A stretch of DNA of 62,634 nt, taken from the NCBI GenBank assembly GCA_000378885.1, contig KB900456.1, positions 484,709 through 547,342 of the forward strand, given 5' to 3'. A model generated the notes under the pieces. The model ran no database searches. It saw nothing but the letters and a program-made list of their open reading frames with translations, and was not told the origin of the DNA. Positions 1 to 7,947 of this stretch are shown here, piece by piece; the stretch's first letter is position 1, and each line of letters begins with the position of its first letter. The translations under genes and the position numbers were made by a program. Source of the stretch: an actinobacterium SCGC AAA044-N04. Its GTDB lineage: Bacteria > Actinomycetota > Actinomycetes > Nanopelagicales > Nanopelagicaceae.

Positions 1-461
1 TCAAGGCACAAGTTGTGCGATTGGACGGAGCTGTTGAAAGCAGCGTGAGATTGGGTGTTGCCGATCTAATTGCAGATGTTGTCAGCACTGGAACCACGCT
101 GCGACAAGCTGGGCTAAAAATTTTTGGTGAAGTAATCTTGTCTAGCGAGGCAGTCGTTATCGCTAGAGAAGGTGTTGCAATACCTGCAGAGTTAGAGATT
201 CTCATCCGTCGTTTGCAAGGTGTCGTGACGGCTCGAATGTATGTTCTTTTGGACTATGACATTCCTAAAAATCTTGTTGAAAAGGCATGCGCAATAACTC
301 CAGGCTTAGAGTCGCCAACGATTTCCCCATTACAAAATGCTGATTGGGTGGCTGTGCGAGCAATGGTTAAGCGCAAAGAGACTAATCAGGTTATGGATGA
401 ACTGTGGGCCCTTGGCGCACGTGGAATCTTAGTGACCGATATTCACGCTTGTCGCCTCTAG
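1..461 (+). CDS. hisG: ATP phosphoribosyltransferase, C-terminal part (5' end outside window)
   Basis: First enzyme of histidine synthesis, joining ATP and PRPP. The reading frame is open from the first bases of the window, so the gene starts upstream; the GTG at 15 is an internal Val codon, not the start. The PRPP-binding segment ([19 protein letters not shown]) is intact. It is followed by a C-terminal domain (about the last 75 residues, ending with [15 protein letters not shown]) typical of the long HisG form, where histidine binds for feedback inhibition. It converges with serB and overlaps it by 4 bp. Confidence 0.93.
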   Translation, partial: KAQVVRLDGAVESSVRLGVADLIADVVSTGTTLRQAGLKIFGEVILSSEAVVIAREGVAIPAELEILIRRLQGVVTARMYVLLDYDIPKNLVEKACAITPGLESPTISPLQNADWVAVRAMVKRKETNQVMDELWALGARGILVTDIHACRL

Positions 462-1657
462 TTCTTTATAGAATCAATCTCCTCAACCGAGATTCCGAGT
501 AAATACAGCACTGAATCCAAATATGGCTCAGTTAGGGAACTATCTGCAGCAGCTTTAACGGCAGGTTTTGCATTAAAAGCGATACCTAAACCAGCTGCTG
601 CAATCATATCTAAATCATTTGCACCATCTCCGATAGAAATTGTTTGATCCATGCTAATTGAGGTTGCTGCTGCAAATTCACGTAAGGCAGCCGCTTTGGC
701 CGCGCGATCAATGACCGGGCCAACAACTTCACCAGTGAGCAATCCATTTTCTATGCCCAAGGTATTGGCTTTGTAATATTTGATTTGCAAGTTTTGCAAC
801 AAAGGTGCGATTACATCGATGAAACCACCCGAAACAACTGCAACTTCATGGCCTAGTTTTTGTAGGGTGGAGACTAAAGTTCGTGCACCAGGAGTTAATA
901 CAATCTCACCTTGCACCTGGGATATGGCACTGACTGGTAAACCTTTGAGTAAAGCTACTCGTGCTCTTAGGGATTGTTCAAAGTCCAATTCGCCTGCCAT
1001 TGCCTTTTGGGTTATTGCAATAACTTCATCTGCTACACCGGCTTTAGCAGCTAACAATTCAATGACTTCCTGTTGAATAAGTGTTGAATCAACATCAAGT
1101 TGAACAAGTTTTCTGGAATGGCGCTGCAAACCGCCGGGTTGAACTGCGATATCAACTCCATTATTGGCAGCAATCGGGGAGAGGACCTGACTAAGAACCT
1201 CTTGATTTGAACCTGAGAGAACAAATTCAATGGCAGTGACTGGGGAGGTGGCCAAACGTGTTATGCGTTCAATATTTGCTCCACTTGCACTCATGCTTGC
1301 AGCGAGCTCACTTACCGCTTTTGGAATTAGCTTCTTAGACAAGATCACTACGTGCACCAGATCACTCTTTGTTGCAATGGTTGACTTGTGTTCGTAAGAG
1401 AACACAGTGGCGATATCCACATCTAGAGATGTTGCACACCCTTCTAGATCCGCGGTAATAGCGCTCTCATGAGCTGGATTGAGGCTAATTAATGCTGTGA
1501 GGATAAGTCGATCCTTGATAACAACTTGCTCGATATCAACAATGGTTATAGCAAAGGCAGAAAGGACCTCAAAAAGGGATGCAGTGATTCCAGGCTTATC
1601 GACGCCGCTAAGCAGGATTAGACCTGTGTATTGCTCACTATCTGCACTATTGCTCAT
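458..1657 (-). CDS. serB: Phosphoserine phosphatase with N-terminal ACT domains
   Basis: Last step of serine synthesis, phosphoserine to serine. At 399 aa it is as long as mycobacterial SerB2. Residues about 10-85 and 100-175 look like two ACT domains, which suggests amino-acid feedback. The HAD core follows: nucleophile motif DVDST (Asp188/Asp190) and late motif GDGANDLDM around residue 345. The start ATG has no evident Shine-Dalgarno. GATAAT lies 12 nt upstream of the start, so the leader is probably very short. It is monocistronic and divergent from the ABC ATPase. Confidence 0.95.
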   Translation of the reverse strand: MSNSADSEQYTGLILLSGVDKPGITASLFEVLSAFAITIVDIEQVVIKDRLILTALISLNPAHESAITADLEGCATSLDVDIATVFSYEHKSTIATKSDLVHVVILSKKLIPKAVSELAASMSASGANIERITRLATSPVTAIEFVLSGSNQEVLSQVLSPIAANNGVDIAVQPGGLQRHSRKLVQLDVDSTLIQQEVIELLAAKAGVADEVIAITQKAMAGELDFEQSLRARVALLKGLPVSAISQVQGEIVLTPGARTLVSTLQKLGHEVAVVSGGFIDVIAPLLQNLQIKYYKANTLGIENGLLTGEVVGPVIDRAAKAAALREFAAATSISMDQTISIGDGANDLDMIAAAGLGIAFNAKPAVKAAADSSLTEPYLDSVLYLLGISVEEIDSIKN

Positions 1658-1744
1658 GATGTGGGCAAGATTATCTTAAAATCACATTGCGTAATTGCCA
1701 ATAATTAGGCAATTAAAGCTCTCCAACCAGTATCTTCTTGCTCT

Positions 1745-2536
1745 ATGACCACTTCACCAGTACTAGAACTGAGCGATGTTTCGGTTCGTCGTGATGAAAA
1801 GATCATCCTGGGCCCTCTCAATTTTCAGATTGCACAGGGAGAGCGTTGGGTCATCCTTGGACCCAATGGCGCCGGTAAATCAACGCTCTTACAAATTTTG
1901 GCGACAAAAATATTTCCAACTCATGGCACCGTAAGTGTCTTAGGCAAACAAATGGGTCGTGTGGATCTATTCGAATTGCGCACGCGCATTGGTATATGCG
2001 GAGCTCCAATAGCTGATGACATTCCGGGAGATGAGAAAGTTAAAGACGTAGTACTAACTGCGGCTTATGCGATTTTAGGTCGTTGGAATGAAGATTACGA
2101 TCTCTGGGATGAATCCCGAGCGATAGCCTTGTTAACAACTTTCGGAGTGCGTGAGTTGGGCGAGCGTCTTTATGGATCACTGAGTGAAGGTGAGAAAAAG
2201 CGCACGCAGATTGCACGAGCGCTCATGGCAGATCCTGAGTTATTGCTTTTAGATGAGCCTGCTGGTGGGTTAGATGTGGGTGGACGAGAAGATTTACTTC
2301 GACGTTTTGCTAACTTTGCCGCCGATCCAACTGCTCCAGCCACAATTTTAGTGACGCACCATATTGAAGAAATCCCATTGGGTACTACTCATGCCTTGCT
2401 TCTTAAAGATGGTCAGATAGCAGTTTCTGGGCCGGTGGAATCAGTTATTACATCAGAGCACATTTCAGCAATCTTTAACGAGAAGATCTCAGTTTCCCAG
2501 GATGCAGGGCGTTTCTTTGCCCGTTCGTATCAATAG
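1745..2536 (+). CDS. ABC transporter ATP-binding protein
   Basis: Stand-alone nucleotide-binding subunit, 263 aa. Walker A GPNGAGKST is at residues 39-47, the signature LSEGEKKR near 145 and Walker B LLLLDEPAGGLD near 165-177, followed by the H-loop segment VTHHIEEIP. No permease gene is adjacent, so substrate and direction cannot be told. The overall look resembles the YlmA/ModF-like cytoplasmic group. It lies 3 bp upstream of ung and probably shares its transcript. TATCTT sits 8 nt before the ATG. Confidence 0.88.
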   Translation: MTTSPVLELSDVSVRRDEKIILGPLNFQIAQGERWVILGPNGAGKSTLLQILATKIFPTHGTVSVLGKQMGRVDLFELRTRIGICGAPIADDIPGDEKVKDVVLTAAYAILGRWNEDYDLWDESRAIALLTTFGVRELGERLYGSLSEGEKKRTQIARALMADPELLLLDEPAGGLDVGGREDLLRRFANFAADPTAPATILVTHHIEEIPLGTTHALLLKDGQIAVSGPVESVITSEHISAIFNEKISVSQDAGRFFARSYQ

Positions 2537-2539
2537 GTT

Positions 2540-3178
2540 ATGTCGCTTTTCGACCAACTCCACCCTGAGTGGCAGAACGCGCTGGCTGATTATTCTCCGT
2601 TGATATCTAAAATTGAGTCTCGTATCAATAAGGATGATGTTGCACCGGCTTATGAGAATATCTTTGCCGCCTATCAACTACCTGCTAGCAAAGTGAAAGT
2701 AGCTATTTTTGGTCAAGATCCTTATCCGACTCCTGGGTATGCACACGGTCTGGCATTTTCTGTTGATGCAAACGTTGAGCCGTTGCCGGCATCACTTCGC
2801 AATATCTTCAAAGAGCTAGAGAGTGATTGCGCAGTTTCTCAGCCCGAAAATGGAGATCTACATCGTTGGGCAAACCAAGGGGTTTTTCTACTCAATCAGA
2901 TACTCACTACTAAACCCACTCAGTCTTTGGCTCATCACGATTACGGTTGGCAAGAATTTAGCGCAGCCACTGCGAAAGTCATAGGTGAATCAGGTGCGAT
3001 AGGCATTTTCTGGGGATCTAAAGCGCAAGAGCTCTCACAATATTTTGATGCACAACTATCAATTTGTTCTCCTCATCCAAGTCCTTTGTCGGCCTACAGA
3101 GGATTCTTTGGATCCACTCCATTTTCTAAGGTCAATGCTTTACTTCGCATGCAAGGTCGTCAGGAAATTTGCTGGTAG
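2540..3178 (+). CDS. ung: Uracil-DNA glycosylase
   Basis: Removes uracil from DNA in base-excision repair. The water-activating motif GQDPYP (Asp60) and the C-terminal HPSPLSA (catalytic His) are both present; 212 aa is the normal family-1 size. It starts 3 bp after the ABC ATPase stop codon and is followed by a GC-rich hairpin shared with the convergent purine permease gene. Confidence 0.95.
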   Translation: MSLFDQLHPEWQNALADYSPLISKIESRINKDDVAPAYENIFAAYQLPASKVKVAIFGQDPYPTPGYAHGLAFSVDANVEPLPASLRNIFKELESDCAVSQPENGDLHRWANQGVFLLNQILTTKPTQSLAHHDYGWQEFSAATAKVIGESGAIGIFWGSKAQELSQYFDAQLSICSPHPSPLSAYRGFFGSTPFSKVNALLRMQGRQEICW

Positions 3179-3184
3179 AAATAC

Positions 3185-3216
3185 TAAAGCCCCGCAGATT
3201 TCTCCACGGGGCCTTA
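3185..3216. terminator. Bidirectional terminator-like hairpin between ung and the purine permease
   Basis: GCCCCG (3189-3194) pairs with CGGGGC (3207-3212), with A-rich and TTA flanks, between two convergent genes. There is no long T-run, so efficiency is uncertain. Confidence 0.55.
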
Positions 3217-3236
3217 GTGAGTTAATTACTTTGGAT

Positions 3237-4676
3237 TTATCCAATCCACGCTGTGATTGGTGAAGTCATGAAGTAGATAACGAATAGAACTGCAACAAGC
3301 CATAGCAATGGGTGAACTTCCTTGCGACGGCCTTGTACAGCACGGATAAGTACGTGTGATACGAAACCTGCACCGATACCAACTGAGATGCTGTATGTGA
3401 ATGGCATCAAGATGATTGTTAGGAATGCAGGAATCGCAATTCCTAGATCAGCCCAGTCAATATCCTTCACTTGAGTCATCATCAAGAATCCCACGATGAT
3501 CAGAGCTGGCGTTGCAGCCTCGTAAGGAATGATTGCAACAAGTGGAGATAAGAAGGTTGCAAGCAGGAAGCAAATACCAGTAATTACTGATGCAAATCCG
3601 GTGCGAGCACCCTCGCCAACACCTGATGCTGATTCGATGTAAGACGTATTTGAAGAAATACCTGCGGCTCCACCTGCAGCAGCTGCAAGTGAGTCGACAA
3701 GCAAGATGCGATCGTTGTTTGGAACGTTGCCATCTTTATCAATCAGACCAGCCTCGTGACCAATGGCTGTAACTGTTCCTACAGTGTCAAAGAAATCTGA
3801 GAGTAGGAGTGTGAAAACCAAAAGGACAGCAGAGACAAATGAAACCTTGCTAAATGAACCTAGAAGGTTGAATTGTCCCAAGAGTGAGAAGTCAGGAGTT
3901 GAGGCAATTGAATCTGGAAGTGCAGGAATGTTGAGGCCCCAGCCCTTTGGATTACTCTCTGTTGGAGAGATGAAACTTGGGCCAATTTTGAATGCACTTT
4001 CAAGAATGATCGCAAGGACGGTTGCTCCCACGATACCAATGAGAATAGCTCCCTTGGTCTTTCGCACCATCAAGGTAACAATGAGAATGAGACCGAAGAT
4101 GAAGACCACGATTGGCCATCCCACAAGATTTCCTCCATCACCTAGCTGTACAGGAACTGGTCCAGTACCGGTGCGACGAACGAAACCTGAATCAACTAGA
4201 CCAATCAAGGCAATGAATAAACCAATACCAACTGAGATTGCATACTTGAGTTGCTGTGGAACAGCCTTGAAAACAGCTGTTCTAAAACCAGTGAGCACCA
4301 AGACGGTGATGATTAGACCTTCTAGAACTACAAGGCCCATAGCGTCAGCCCATGTCATCTTTGATGCGATGCCATAAGCAACGAATGTATTGAGTCCAAG
4401 ACCTGTAGCAATAGCTAATGGGAAATTACCCACGACGCCCATCAAGATCGTCAAGATACCCGCGACTAATGCTGTTGCTGCTGCAATGAGTGGAAGGTTT
4501 TGACCGAAGGCAGTGAATCCACCTAGGAATTTCTTATCTGCATCAACTGCACCACCAATGATCAATGGGTTCAATGCGATGATGTATGCCATTGTGAAGA
4601 AAGTGACGAGACCGCCACGAACTTCCCGGCCTACAGTGGAGCCACGTTCTGAGATTTTAAAATACGAATCCAGCAT
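3237..4676 (-). CDS. NCS2 family purine permease (AzgA/PbuG type)
   Basis: Predicted multi-helix membrane transporter for hypoxanthine/guanine/adenine, 479 aa. The N-terminus (SERGSTVGREVRGGLVTFFTM, then AYIIALNPLI) is typical of AzgA/PbuG rather than UraA-type NCS2 proteins. The start is placed at 4676 because AGAAAGG lies about 7 nt upstream and family similarity begins there; a start 23 codons earlier would lie inside the leader hairpins. Gene order yczE then permease on the same strand suggests readthrough or a promoter near 4760. apt at 9.8 kb could use the imported base. Confidence 0.92.
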   Translation of the reverse strand: MLDSYFKISERGSTVGREVRGGLVTFFTMAYIIALNPLIIGGAVDADKKFLGGFTAFGQNLPLIAAATALVAGILTILMGVVGNFPLAIATGLGLNTFVAYGIASKMTWADAMGLVVLEGLIITVLVLTGFRTAVFKAVPQQLKYAISVGIGLFIALIGLVDSGFVRRTGTGPVPVQLGDGGNLVGWPIVVFIFGLILIVTLMVRKTKGAILIGIVGATVLAIILESAFKIGPSFISPTESNPKGWGLNIPALPDSIASTPDFSLLGQFNLLGSFSKVSFVSAVLLVFTLLLSDFFDTVGTVTAIGHEAGLIDKDGNVPNNDRILLVDSLAAAAGGAAGISSNTSYIESASGVGEGARTGFASVITGICFLLATFLSPLVAIIPYEAATPALIIVGFLMMTQVKDIDWADLGIAIPAFLTIILMPFTYSISVGIGAGFVSHVLIRAVQGRRKEVHPLLWLVAVLFVIYFMTSPITAWIG

Positions 4677-4772
4677 GAGTAACGCCTTTCTAATTTTGTT
4701 ATCGGGGGTGTTTGCGACCCCGTGCGCAGTAAACGGCCTACGCACGCCGAGGGAATGCTTTTAGGGTAGTAG
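4677..4772 (-). promoter_or_regulatory. Structured leader upstream of the purine permease
   Basis: On the minus strand this 96-nt gap holds two tandem hairpins. GTGCGTAG pairs with CTGCGCAC (loop of 8, one wobble). CGGGG then pairs with CCCCG. An A-rich stretch and the permease Shine-Dalgarno follow. It could terminate yczE or act as a cis-regulatory leader. It does not match the purine or preQ1-I riboswitch consensus as I know them. Confidence 0.45.
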
Positions 4773-5441
4773 TTACTTGCTCGTAAGTCGGGAAACGACA
4801 CCTAGCGCTACAGCGATGGATTGGCCGATCAAGCCTGCAAAAAGGAGCGTGCCTAACCCTACGGTTCCCCCCAGAAGCCATCCCAGGGCAAATACCGTGC
4901 TCTCAATGGCCAAACGAACTCGGCCTACTCGAATTCCTGTCTTGAAATGAATTCCCGTCATCAGGCCATCTCGAGGTCCTGGTCCAAGGCCGCAGGTGAT
5001 GTAGAGAGCAGAAGCTGCCCCAACCATGCCAATTCCTAATAATGTGTAGAGAATTCCAACGAAATAGTTTTCTTGAAGCGGAATGTATGTAACACCAAAC
5101 TCGATTGCTAACGCGATGATGATGATGTTAGAGATGGTGCCAAATCCTGGTTTTTCTCGCAGCGGAATCCAACCTAAAAGTACTAGCGCACTAATTCCAA
5201 AAGTGGACCAACCCATAGTGATATCAAGATTGCGAGAAATTCCCTGTGCTAAAACCGACCAGGGCCCATTGCCAATATTGCTTTGAATCACGAAGGCATC
5301 GCCCAAACCGAAAATAAATAGACCAACCCACAAAATCAGAACACGGGTGAAGCCAAGATCCCATTTCGATTGTGCGCTCCACGCAGTGACTGGAACTGTG
5401 CGGTGAGGACGAAGAAATTCCATGAATGCATTCGATGACAT
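4773..5441 (-). CDS. YczE/YitT-like integral membrane protein
   Basis: 222 aa with about five or six hydrophobic segments. It has the family hallmark GNGPWSVLAQGIS after the first helix and the repeated form GLGPGPRDGLMTGI later. Function is not established; the family is annotated as putative membrane protein or transporter. The start ATG has no Shine-Dalgarno but TAGACT exactly 6 nt upstream, indicating a leaderless mRNA. It is divergent from the DUF554 gene. Confidence 0.85.
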   Translation of the reverse strand: MSSNAFMEFLRPHRTVPVTAWSAQSKWDLGFTRVLILWVGLFIFGLGDAFVIQSNIGNGPWSVLAQGISRNLDITMGWSTFGISALVLLGWIPLREKPGFGTISNIIIIALAIEFGVTYIPLQENYFVGILYTLLGIGMVGAASALYITCGLGPGPRDGLMTGIHFKTGIRVGRVRLAIESTVFALGWLLGGTVGLGTLLFAGLIGQSIAVALGVVSRLTSK

Positions 5442-5491
5442 TGCGGGAGTCTAGTCCAACTCCGCACGCTGTATCAGGCTATTGTTGCGCA
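5442..5491. promoter_or_regulatory. Divergent leaderless promoter pair
   Basis: The 50-bp gap carries a -10-like TAGACT (minus strand, + coordinates 5448-5453) 6 nt before the yczE-type ATG. TATTGT (5480-5485) lies 6 nt before the DUF554 ATG. Neither gene has a Shine-Dalgarno. Confidence 0.5.
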
Positions 5492-6226
5492 ATGTTTCCA
5501 GGAATTGGCACTCTCATCAATATTATCGCGATCATTGCCGGGGCTGGGCTTGGAATTTTTGTAGGGCACCGTCTTAGTCCAAAGACACGAACTCTTCTCA
5601 CAGATGTCTTAGGTCTAGCAACTCTGCTCGGTGCTGCATCGGCTTTGATCCCCATGTGGTCCTCTCGCTATGTTGCAGCATTACCTGCGGGATGGCCGTT
5701 GCTAGTTGTTCTAGGTTCACTAATCTTCGGGGGACTCATTGGCTCTGCACTTGGATTAGAAGAGCGTTTAGATCACTTGGGTGAGAATTTGAGAAGCAAA
5801 TTCAAAGCATCCAAGGAGAGCCCTTTTGTTGAAGGTTTCGTCACCGCCTCATTGCTATTTGCGATTGGACCTTTGGCAATCCTTGGGAGCATTAGCGATG
5901 GAATGTCTAATGGAATTGATCAACTTTTACTAAAGAGCACACTCGACTTTTTTGCTGCAATGGCTTTTGCTTCATCGCTGGGTTGGGGCGTGGCTGTGGC
6001 TGCAATACCCGTCGCCCTTTATCAGGGTTTTTGGACGGTAATTGGTTTAGCTCTCGGTGAAATTCTTAACGGTTACCAAGTAGATGCAATGACAATCGTA
6101 GGTGGCGTTCTTTTAATTGCGATAGGTATGCGACTACTCAACGTTAAGCATGTTGCCGTGGGCAACTTACTGCCAGCATTGGCAATAGCGCCGCTGCTTG
6201 CAATGCTCGTGCATTCCTTTGTTTAG
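5492..6226 (+). CDS. DUF554 family membrane protein
   Basis: 244 aa, with hydrophobic segments alternating with short loops. The N-terminus GIGTLINIIAIIAGAGLGIF and the internal EGFVTASLLFAIGPLAILGS are characteristic of DUF554 (YdfK-like); its role is unknown. The ATG at 5492 is preferred over an ATG 66 nt upstream because that one would overlap the divergent gene and its extra residues look non-coding. It converges with the alcohol dehydrogenase with a 4-bp overlap. Confidence 0.88.
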   Translation: MFPGIGTLINIIAIIAGAGLGIFVGHRLSPKTRTLLTDVLGLATLLGAASALIPMWSSRYVAALPAGWPLLVVLGSLIFGGLIGSALGLEERLDHLGENLRSKFKASKESPFVEGFVTASLLFAIGPLAILGSISDGMSNGIDQLLLKSTLDFFAAMAFASSLGWGVAVAAIPVALYQGFWTVIGLALGEILNGYQVDAMTIVGGVLLIAIGMRLLNVKHVAVGNLLPALAIAPLLAMLVHSFV

Positions 6227-7263
6227 AAGGTAGCCGCATCTATGACGAATCGGTACTTAACATCGCTGGCAATCGTTCTCTCATAAGCAGTATTTGCATA
6301 GCCAGCATCAATTACTTCAACATCACTAACAATGGAATGCTCACCACAAAAATCCAGCATCTCTTGCATCTCAGGAATTCCACCAATCATTGAGCCTGCA
6401 ATTCGTCTGCGGCCATTGAGCAAAGCGCCTGCGTTGACTTCATATGGCTTACCTGGAAGGCCAATAACTACCAGCGTTGCATCAAGCTTAAGAAGGTTTA
6501 GATACTCATTGATATCTAGAAAGGCGCTGACTGTATTGAGTACTAAATCAAAGCTCTTCGTTAGTGGCTTAAGTGCATTTGGAGCACTTGTATCAACAAA
6601 GTGTTGTGCTCCCATGGCTAATGCATCTGCCTTTTTTGCAGGAGAGTGGGAAAGTACGGTTACTTCTGCGCCCATTGCAACTGCAAATTTCACACCCATA
6701 TGTCCAAGACCACCAAGTCCCATGACAGCTACCTTGCTACCTGGTGAGACATTCCACTTACGTAGTGGTGAGTACACAGTAATACCGGCACACAAAAGTG
6801 GTGCAACACCATCGAGTGGGAGGTTAGATGGAATGTGAACTGCGTAATCCTGATTGATTACGAAAAGATTTGAATATCCACCAAGGGCAACAGTTTTTCC
6901 ATCTCGTTCCATGGTGTTGTATGTGCCAGTCATTCCCTCTTCGCAATATTGTTGCAAACCTGCTAAACAGCTTGCGCACTTTCGGCAGGAGTCAATGAAC
7001 ACGCCTACTCCTATGCGATCTCCGACTTTAAATTTAGTAACCCCGCTACCAATAGCACTAACGGTGCCTGCAATTTCATGACCTGGGATCATTGGAAATA
7101 TTGCAGGGCCCCACTCTTCGCGTACTTGGTGGATATCGGAGTGACAGATTCCCGCGTATGCAATATCTAAAGCCACATCATGGGCTCCAAGCTCACGTCG
7201 TTCAAACTCAAATGAGGTGAGGGCTGCTTTAGGTGTTAGCGCTGCTAAGCCACGTGCTTTGAT
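6223..7263 (-). CDS. Zinc-dependent NAD(P) alcohol dehydrogenase (YahK/CAD type), apparent AUC start
   Basis: Medium-chain dehydrogenase for aldehydes/alcohols. It has catalytic zinc ligands in GICHSDIHQ and GHEIAG, a structural-zinc Cys cluster (CRKCASCLAGLQQYC) and the Rossmann motif GLGGLGHMG. No ATG, GTG or TTG occurs in frame between the tdk stop and codon Val at 7176, although 29 upstream codons encode the expected N-terminal strand. A strong AAGGAG lies 5 nt before an ATC at 7261-7263, giving a 346-aa protein of normal length. The start is therefore inferred as AUC; a start at GTG 7176 would lose the first strands. Confidence 0.85.
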   Translation of the reverse strand: MKARGLAALTPKAALTSFEFERRELGAHDVALDIAYAGICHSDIHQVREEWGPAIFPMIPGHEIAGTVSAIGSGVTKFKVGDRIGVGVFIDSCRKCASCLAGLQQYCEEGMTGTYNTMERDGKTVALGGYSNLFVINQDYAVHIPSNLPLDGVAPLLCAGITVYSPLRKWNVSPGSKVAVMGLGGLGHMGVKFAVAMGAEVTVLSHSPAKKADALAMGAQHFVDTSAPNALKPLTKSFDLVLNTVSAFLDINEYLNLLKLDATLVVIGLPGKPYEVNAGALLNGRRRIAGSMIGGIPEMQEMLDFCGEHSIVSDVEVIDAGYANTAYERTIASDVKYRFVIDAATF

Positions 7264-7281
7264 GGGATCTCCTTGATGTGA

Positions 7282-7926
7282 TTATTGATTAAACGGTAGA
7301 GGCTGCGAAGATACATGACCGGCGCGAGATGCGCGCGCTGTAACTTGGCGCATGTGATGACGACGACATAAAACTTCATAACCAACTTCACTGCCCGGTG
7401 ATACATCTCCAACAACTACTTGCTCACCTTCCACAACCATCGTTCCGCCGATGGTGCGGGCATTATGCGTAGCACGTGAACCACACCAACATAACGCCTC
7501 TACCTGTAACGTATTTACTCGGTCGGCAAGTTCGACCAAACGAGCAGATCCAGGGAAAAGTTTGGTGCGAAAGTCACTCAGGATTCCAAATGCATAAACG
7601 TCTATACCCAGTCCATCAACAATTCGAGCTAGTTGCTCAATTTGAACCTGCTCATAGAACTGGGCTTCATCACAGATGATGTAATCGATACGATCTCCGG
7701 CTGAGAGTGCATCGACTACGAATTTGTGAATATCTAGCGTAGGGATGACTTCAATTGCTGGACTGGATAAGCCTAAACGTGAGGAAATAATTCCACTTCC
7801 AGCACGATCTTTATTGGTAAAAATCAACCCAGTTCTTCCGCGACTTTGATGATTATGCGCAGTCTGCAAAGCCAATGTGGATTTTCCGCTATCCATCGTC
7901 CCGCAGTAGTAGATCAGCTCAGCCAT
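7282..7926 (-). CDS. tdk: Thymidine kinase (type II)
   Basis: Phosphorylates thymidine for salvage. P-loop GTMDSGKST lies near the N-terminus, the DEAQFY magnesium motif lies mid-protein, and zinc-finger cysteines occur in CWCGS and CRRHH, as in tetrameric bacterial TKs. 214 aa. The start at 7926 follows AGGATG by 6 nt; the ATG 9 nt upstream overlaps that Shine-Dalgarno. It lies upstream of the alcohol dehydrogenase with an 18-nt gap and downstream of the acyltransferase, in a likely apt-acyltransferase-tdk-adh operon. Confidence 0.94.
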   Translation of the reverse strand: MAELIYYCGTMDSGKSTLALQTAHNHQSRGRTGLIFTNKDRAGSGIISSRLGLSSPAIEVIPTLDIHKFVVDALSAGDRIDYIICDEAQFYEQVQIEQLARIVDGLGIDVYAFGILSDFRTKLFPGSARLVELADRVNTLQVEALCWCGSRATHNARTIGGTMVVEGEQVVVGDVSPGSEVGYEVLCRRHHMRQVTARASRAGHVSSQPLPFNQ

Positions 7927-7947
7927 GGAATGCATCCTGCCACAGAG

